Positions 60,957 to 64,000 of a DNA stretch of 64,000 nucleotides are shown here, piece after piece. Both the position numbers and the translations under genes were made by a program. Below the pieces are notes generated by a model that worked only from the letters and a program-made list of their open reading frames with translations, had not been told where the DNA came from and searched no databases. This DNA comes from Pseudoxanthomonas indica (GTDB lineage: Bacteria > Pseudomonadota > Gammaproteobacteria > Xanthomonadales > Xanthomonadaceae): contig NZ_FUZV01000001.1 of NCBI RefSeq assembly GCF_900167565.1, forward strand, positions 1,550,001 to 1,614,000, written 5' to 3'. Every line of letters starts with the position of its first letter. Position 1 is the first letter of the stretch.

Positions 60957-61200
60957 GTGAGCGGACTGACGCTGTCGACACCGCCATGCGGCTCGTGTCG
61001 CCTCAGGCGTTGGGCACTACCATGACAATCACGCTGCTCGAACGGCTCCAGTCGCAGCATCAGACTCAGGGTTCCGGCGTTCAGGTAATCAGGCGACAAC
61101 TCGATCTGGTCCCGAAGCAGTGGACCAAGGGGCAATATCAAAGTGTGCCTGCCGCTCGTAAGGTGACCCGTTGCTCAAAGGCGTGTGACGGAGCGGCCAG
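60957..61200. other. Intergenic region without supported genes
   Basis: 244 bases between the exported protein and the small hypothetical gene at 61201. I found no convincing reading frame, hairpin or repeat in it. Confidence 0.5.
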
Positions 61201-61485
61201 ATGTCCGACGAACACGACGACGCTGTCCTGCAGACCTTGATGGACCGGTTGCTCCGCTTCCGGCTTCCGCGCTTGCTTGCGATCAAGGATCGTGTCGACC
61301 AGGGTGAGCCACTGACGGATGACGACATCGCCTTCCTGAAAGCCTCGATGACGGATGCGCAGGACAGCCAGCATTACGTCGTCCGCAATCCCGAGTATCA
61401 CGAGATCGGCGTGCGCATCGTGCAGCTGTACAGCCACATCGTGAGCAAGGCTGTGGAGAACGAGCAGAGGCGTGGCGGACAGTGA
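61201..61485 (+). CDS. Small hypothetical protein (94 aa)
   Basis: A 94-residue acidic, helical protein (MSDEHDDAVLQTLMDRLLRF, then LPRLLAIKDRVDQGEPLTDD). The pattern of a DDxAFLK loop between two helices suggests a small all-alpha protein, but I recognise no family. Base composition is typical for the genome, which supports a real gene; there is no obvious operon partner. The following 114 bases hold no gene. Confidence 0.5.
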   Translation: MSDEHDDAVLQTLMDRLLRFRLPRLLAIKDRVDQGEPLTDDDIAFLKASMTDAQDSQHYVVRNPEYHEIGVRIVQLYSHIVSKAVENEQRRGGQ

Positions 61486-61599
61486 TGGCAAGAGAGCAAG
61501 TCTGGCTACCTTCACCTTTTCGATGCGGCAGCGGGCATTGCGGCCTAATATTCAGAACGGGCCACGCCGATTCGCGGCGAGGCCAGAACGAGGCCATTG

Positions 61600-62334
61600 A
61601 TGCACATCATTGCTGGTGTAGATCTTGCTTGGATGGGCACGCGAAATCCAACGGCTGTTGCTGTCGGAAGATTTCGGCCAGGCATTGTCGAGCTCACGTC
61701 GGTGGTCGAAGGTCTCTATGGGACTCGAACCGTTATCGAGGCGCTCGATGGCATCGCGGACCTGCACGGCGTCGCCATTGATGGACCGCTAATCATCAGA
61801 AATGAAGCAGGCCAACGGGAATGTGAAAGGAAGATTGGTGTGACCTACGGTGCAAGAAAGGCTTCGTGTCACACGTCAAATCTAGGTCGATTTCCGGATG
61901 CAGCTGGAACACAGCTGTCATTGCATCTGGCAGAGGCTGGATTTCGACACCTTGCATCGTCGGATCAGAAATGGCAGCTTGAGTGCTACCCGCATCCCGC
62001 GTTAATCGAGATATTCGGGCTGCCGGAAAGGTTGGCGTACAAGAAGGGGACTGTGCTTCAGAAGCGATCTGGCCAGATCGCACTTTGTAATCTAGTCCGT
62101 TCACTCGAAAATTCGGTCATCTTGCGCTTACGCGTGCCTGACGCGCTTTGCCGCTATCTAGATACAGAGCGAATCAGTGCGTTGCGAGGTGACCAGCTGA
62201 AGCACAATGAGGACGTTCTTGACTCCATTGTGTGCATGTACGTTGGCGCGCTATTCCAGTCAGGACAAGATCAAACTGTTTTTGGGAGTCCAGTGGACGG
62301 CTACATCTATGTCCCCACGAGGCGTTGCATCTAA
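61600..62334 (+). CDS. DUF429 domain protein
   Basis: A 244-residue protein from the ATG at 61600 (MHIIAGVDLAWMGTRNPTAV). The family's opening GVDLAW and the later VAIDGPLIIRNEAGQRECER (DGPL) and HPALIEIFGLPERLAYKKG (ExxHPA-like) are the usual DUF429 motifs. The fold resembles RNase H-like nucleases or predicted nucleases, but activity is not established. Base use is more AT-rich than the iol genes, so the gene may have been acquired. A TTG lies one codon earlier. Confidence 0.82.
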   Translation: MHIIAGVDLAWMGTRNPTAVAVGRFRPGIVELTSVVEGLYGTRTVIEALDGIADLHGVAIDGPLIIRNEAGQRECERKIGVTYGARKASCHTSNLGRFPDAAGTQLSLHLAEAGFRHLASSDQKWQLECYPHPALIEIFGLPERLAYKKGTVLQKRSGQIALCNLVRSLENSVILRLRVPDALCRYLDTERISALRGDQLKHNEDVLDSIVCMYVGALFQSGQDQTVFGSPVDGYIYVPTRRCI

Positions 62335-62406
62335 CGCGACTTTGGCCCATCCGATTCGAGCGGAATACTTCAACAATCGGTATCTCGCACTCCAAGGGAG
62401 AGAAGC

Positions 62407-62916
62407 ATGTACGTGCCCAAATGGTTGGTCGTGCTCGTGTGCGTGGTCGTTGCCTGTCTTGCAACGTGGACCTACCTGCTTGCCTCGGGGCGAAACCCGC
62501 TCCCCTTCCCCGATCGGGGATCCCGCATATTCACGACCCCTTCGCCCGAAGCCAAAGAGGCGATGGTGGCGCTGTTGGCCCGCCATGGAGTCAAGGAACG
62601 TTTTGAAGCCAACAGCACCGGCATCCTGCGCTCGATCATGTGGGACGGCACCATCATCAACTACTCCCCGCCTGAGGTGCTTCAGAAGCTGGGCCACGCC
62701 TCGGCCAGCATCGGGCTGGTGTCGGATGATCCGGTGGCCAGTGCCAAGGATGCGGCGCAGTTCCTGCGTGATCGCGGATTTGAAGCCAAGGTGGTGCTGG
62801 ACGCCGAGCCGGCGATACCGATCGCCTTTGTGGTGACCAATGCAACGTCCGGCACCGTGCTGAACTTCCGCAAGCATTTGATTGACATGCCACGGGATCA
62901 GCTTGTCAGTAAGTAG
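62407..62916 (+). CDS. Membrane-anchored hypothetical protein (169 aa)
   Basis: A 169-residue protein with one N-terminal transmembrane segment (WLVVLVCVVVACLATWTYLL) and a soluble part with SPEAKEAMVALLARHGVKER and AASIGLVSDDPVASAKDAAQ-like helices. An AGGGAGAAGC ribosome-like stretch precedes the ATG. No domain is recognised. It stands 70 bases after the DUF429 gene. Confidence 0.6.
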   Translation: MYVPKWLVVLVCVVVACLATWTYLLASGRNPLPFPDRGSRIFTTPSPEAKEAMVALLARHGVKERFEANSTGILRSIMWDGTIINYSPPEVLQKLGHASASIGLVSDDPVASAKDAAQFLRDRGFEAKVVLDAEPAIPIAFVVTNATSGTVLNFRKHLIDMPRDQLVSK

Positions 62917-63211
62917 GACAGGTGAGGGATCTGGCTATCTGCGAGATAGCTTTCATGCGGTTCTTTGCGGACGGCGTACGACCCGACCTAGGGATCCTGC
63001 TACAAGTTGCTTCACTATATTTGCATCCACTCACAACTGTATTGGCGAGACCGGCATGTAACGACGCCGATGAGGCTGGGTAGAAGACGAGCAATACGAT
63101 CGGGTCCGTGGGTCAGAAGACCACGTTCGTGGTCTTGAACGAAGCGCTTGGCAGCAGAAGAAACAGACATCGTGGCGGCTGGCATGCCGACCTAACTGAG
63201 GCATCATACCC
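62917..63211. other. Intergenic region without supported genes
   Basis: 295 bases of lower GC content between two small membrane-protein genes. I found no frame with coding-like codon use, no tRNA and no strong hairpin. Confidence 0.5.
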
Positions 63212-63616
63212 ATGAAGAATAAAGTCATGCTTCACCTTGCGGGTCTTTTACTGATTCCCGCAACGATGTGGACCTTGTTCGTTGGATTCATCTTTGTTCG
63301 AGAATTCGTAAAGTCCCTGGACAAAGGCGCGTTCCTTAGCCCTGAAGACCTCCTCCCCTCGATGGCAGCTTTGCTGCTAACCTCACTCGGAGTGGCATTT
63401 CAATGGATTGTCTATTTTAGAACTCTGGTGCGTAGTGCTTCGTTCAAAAGTTCAAGGCTGCCCTTGATTGCATCAGTTCTAAGCACGGCCCTTCCCTTGT
63501 TGGTTTTCTTGAAGAATGAAGACTATCGGGTGACGACCACTCTTGTTGTCTTCGCACCCGTGATCTGTGCCTTGGCGTTCCTGTGGCTTCATCAGAGGTT
63601 TCGACGAGAGGACTGA
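63212..63616 (+). CDS. Small integral membrane protein (134 aa)
   Basis: A 134-residue protein (MKNKVMLHLAGLLLIPATMW) with about four hydrophobic segments (residues about 8-30, 48-68, 82-100 and 108-127), so it is an inner-membrane protein. The sequence is AT-richer than its surroundings. No family is recognised. It has no close neighbour on the same strand. Confidence 0.6.
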   Translation: MKNKVMLHLAGLLLIPATMWTLFVGFIFVREFVKSLDKGAFLSPEDLLPSMAALLLTSLGVAFQWIVYFRTLVRSASFKSSRLPLIASVLSTALPLLVFLKNEDYRVTTTLVVFAPVICALAFLWLHQRFRRED

Positions 63617-63700
63617 TAACAGTATTAATCAGGGCTCAGATCAAAGGGCACGGACGTTGTCAGCCCAATGTAGTTGATAGCTTTACGAAGCAACACAGCA

Positions 63701-63726
63701 AGAAGCCCGGCTTTCGCCGGGCTTCT
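63701..63726. terminator. Hairpin terminator before the phosphatase gene end
   Basis: An 11-bp perfect stem (AGAAGCCCGGC / GCCGGGCTTCT) with a TTTC loop, 23 bases past the stop codon of the minus-strand phosphatase gene. The minus-strand tail is T-poor (TTGCTGTGTTGC), so it may act from both sides or with Rho. Confidence 0.65.
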
Positions 63727-63748
63727 GGGTATCACGCTCGCCGACTCC

Positions 63749-64000
63749 TCACTCCGCAATCGGCTTGATCGGCGCCACCAACTTCCCCCGCACCAACGTG
63801 CCGAACTCCTCCAACGTGCACTTCTCCGCACATCCCGGAATCTCCAGGTAGGTATACGAAGCCGGGTTGGCATCACTCAGCACCTGCAGCTCGCGCACCT
63901 GCGGCATGTTCTGCGAGCGGTAGAACGCACGCACGAATCGCTTGCCCTCCGCATCGGCCAACACTTCGAAACCAATCGCGCCACCCGGCGGCGGGTCGTC
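63749..64000 (-). CDS. C-terminus of a histidine-type (acid) phosphatase, phytase-like; partial at right edge
   Basis: The frame is open from the right edge to the stop at 63749; the last 83 residues are visible. They read PPPGGAIGFEVLADAEGKRF, VRAFYRSQNMPQVRELQVL and YLEIPGCAEKCTLEEFGTLV, which match the C-terminal part of histidine acid phosphatases: a Gly-Gly-x-hydrophobic-Gly-Phe-Glu strand, then VxxxYRSQ and a disulfide-forming PGCxxxC. The catalytic RHGxRxP and HD motifs lie beyond the window, so this is a call from the tail only. Such enzymes release phosphate from phytate or sugar phosphates in the periplasm. With the inositol genes 4 kb away, a phytase role would fit. Confidence 0.65.
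   Translation of the reverse strand, partial: DDPPPGGAIGFEVLADAEGKRFVRAFYRSQNMPQVRELQVLSDANPASYTYLEIPGCAEKCTLEEFGTLVRGKLVAPIKPIAE

Noticed and set aside
1..64000. tRNA, rRNA, insertion sequences or prophage genes
   Set aside because: I read through both strands and found no cloverleaf, transposase or phage structural gene that I could support.

Overview
The window looks like a chromosomal stretch of a high-GC gammaproteobacterium of the Xanthomonadaceae (Xanthomonas / Stenotrophomonas / Pseudoxanthomonas group). The basis is the strong G/C third-position codon bias, several large TonB-dependent receptors, the SapC plus cupin-like pair beside a receptor with a LacI regulator, and a complete myo-inositol (iol) cluster. 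The genus is an inference. I saw no tRNA, rRNA, CRISPR array or insertion sequence.

Layout. 1-6.5 kb: a nutrient-uptake locus on the minus strand (cupin-like protein running off the left edge, SapC protein, large TonB-dependent receptor) with a divergent LacI regulator and palindromic operators between them. 6.5-11.1 kb: a PepSY protein, response regulator and histidine kinase operon, divergent from a small TonB-receptor-like outer-membrane protein. 11.1-17.5 kb: an accessory, more AT-rich island. Its core is a tightly overlapping three-gene operon (nitrilase-fold enzyme, small middle protein, SMC/Rad50-like ATPase with a zinc hook) that resembles Lamassu / ABC-three-component antiphage systems. 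It is followed by a SymE-type toxin with a structured leader, a patch of degenerate repeats and a PemK/MazF-type toxin overlapping a GNAT acetyltransferase. 18-24.3 kb: housekeeping and stress-type genes (DJ-1/PfpI, RidA, LysR, QEGLA peptidase-like, RibD/DHFR-like). 24.4-32.8 kb: exported proteins, including two small secreted proteins, an autotransporter with a proline-rich linker, a DUF5694-type protein, a Tat-exported pectate-lyase-like beta-helix protein and a lipoprotein. 33-38.3 kb: a TonB-dependent receptor followed by an M14 carboxypeptidase gene carrying a one-base frameshift. 38.5-46.1 kb: DUF1254 protein, DHFR-like protein, CocE/S9-type hydrolase, LysR with divergent SDR and epoxide-hydrolase-like genes. 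46.2-60 kb: the inositol locus. 60-64 kb: a long inverted repeat, small hypothetical genes, a DUF429 protein, and at the right edge the C-terminus of a probable histidine acid phosphatase (phytase-like).

How the genes work together. The inositol locus holds iolC (fused to a DUF2090 aldolase-like domain), iolD, iolE, iolB and iolA under an RpiR-family regulator, with two tandem iolG-like dehydrogenases transcribed divergently. Downstream in the same direction come an organophosphate:Pi-antiporter-type transporter, an inositol monophosphatase and a PhoD-type phosphatase. With the phytase-like end a few kb away, this suggests use of phosphorylated inositol (phytate or glycerophosphoinositol breakdown products) rather than only free inositol. 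That link is my inference; no canonical inositol transporter is visible here.

The most interesting candidate for an under-described system is the nitrilase / middle protein / SMC operon at 11.36-16.26 kb.
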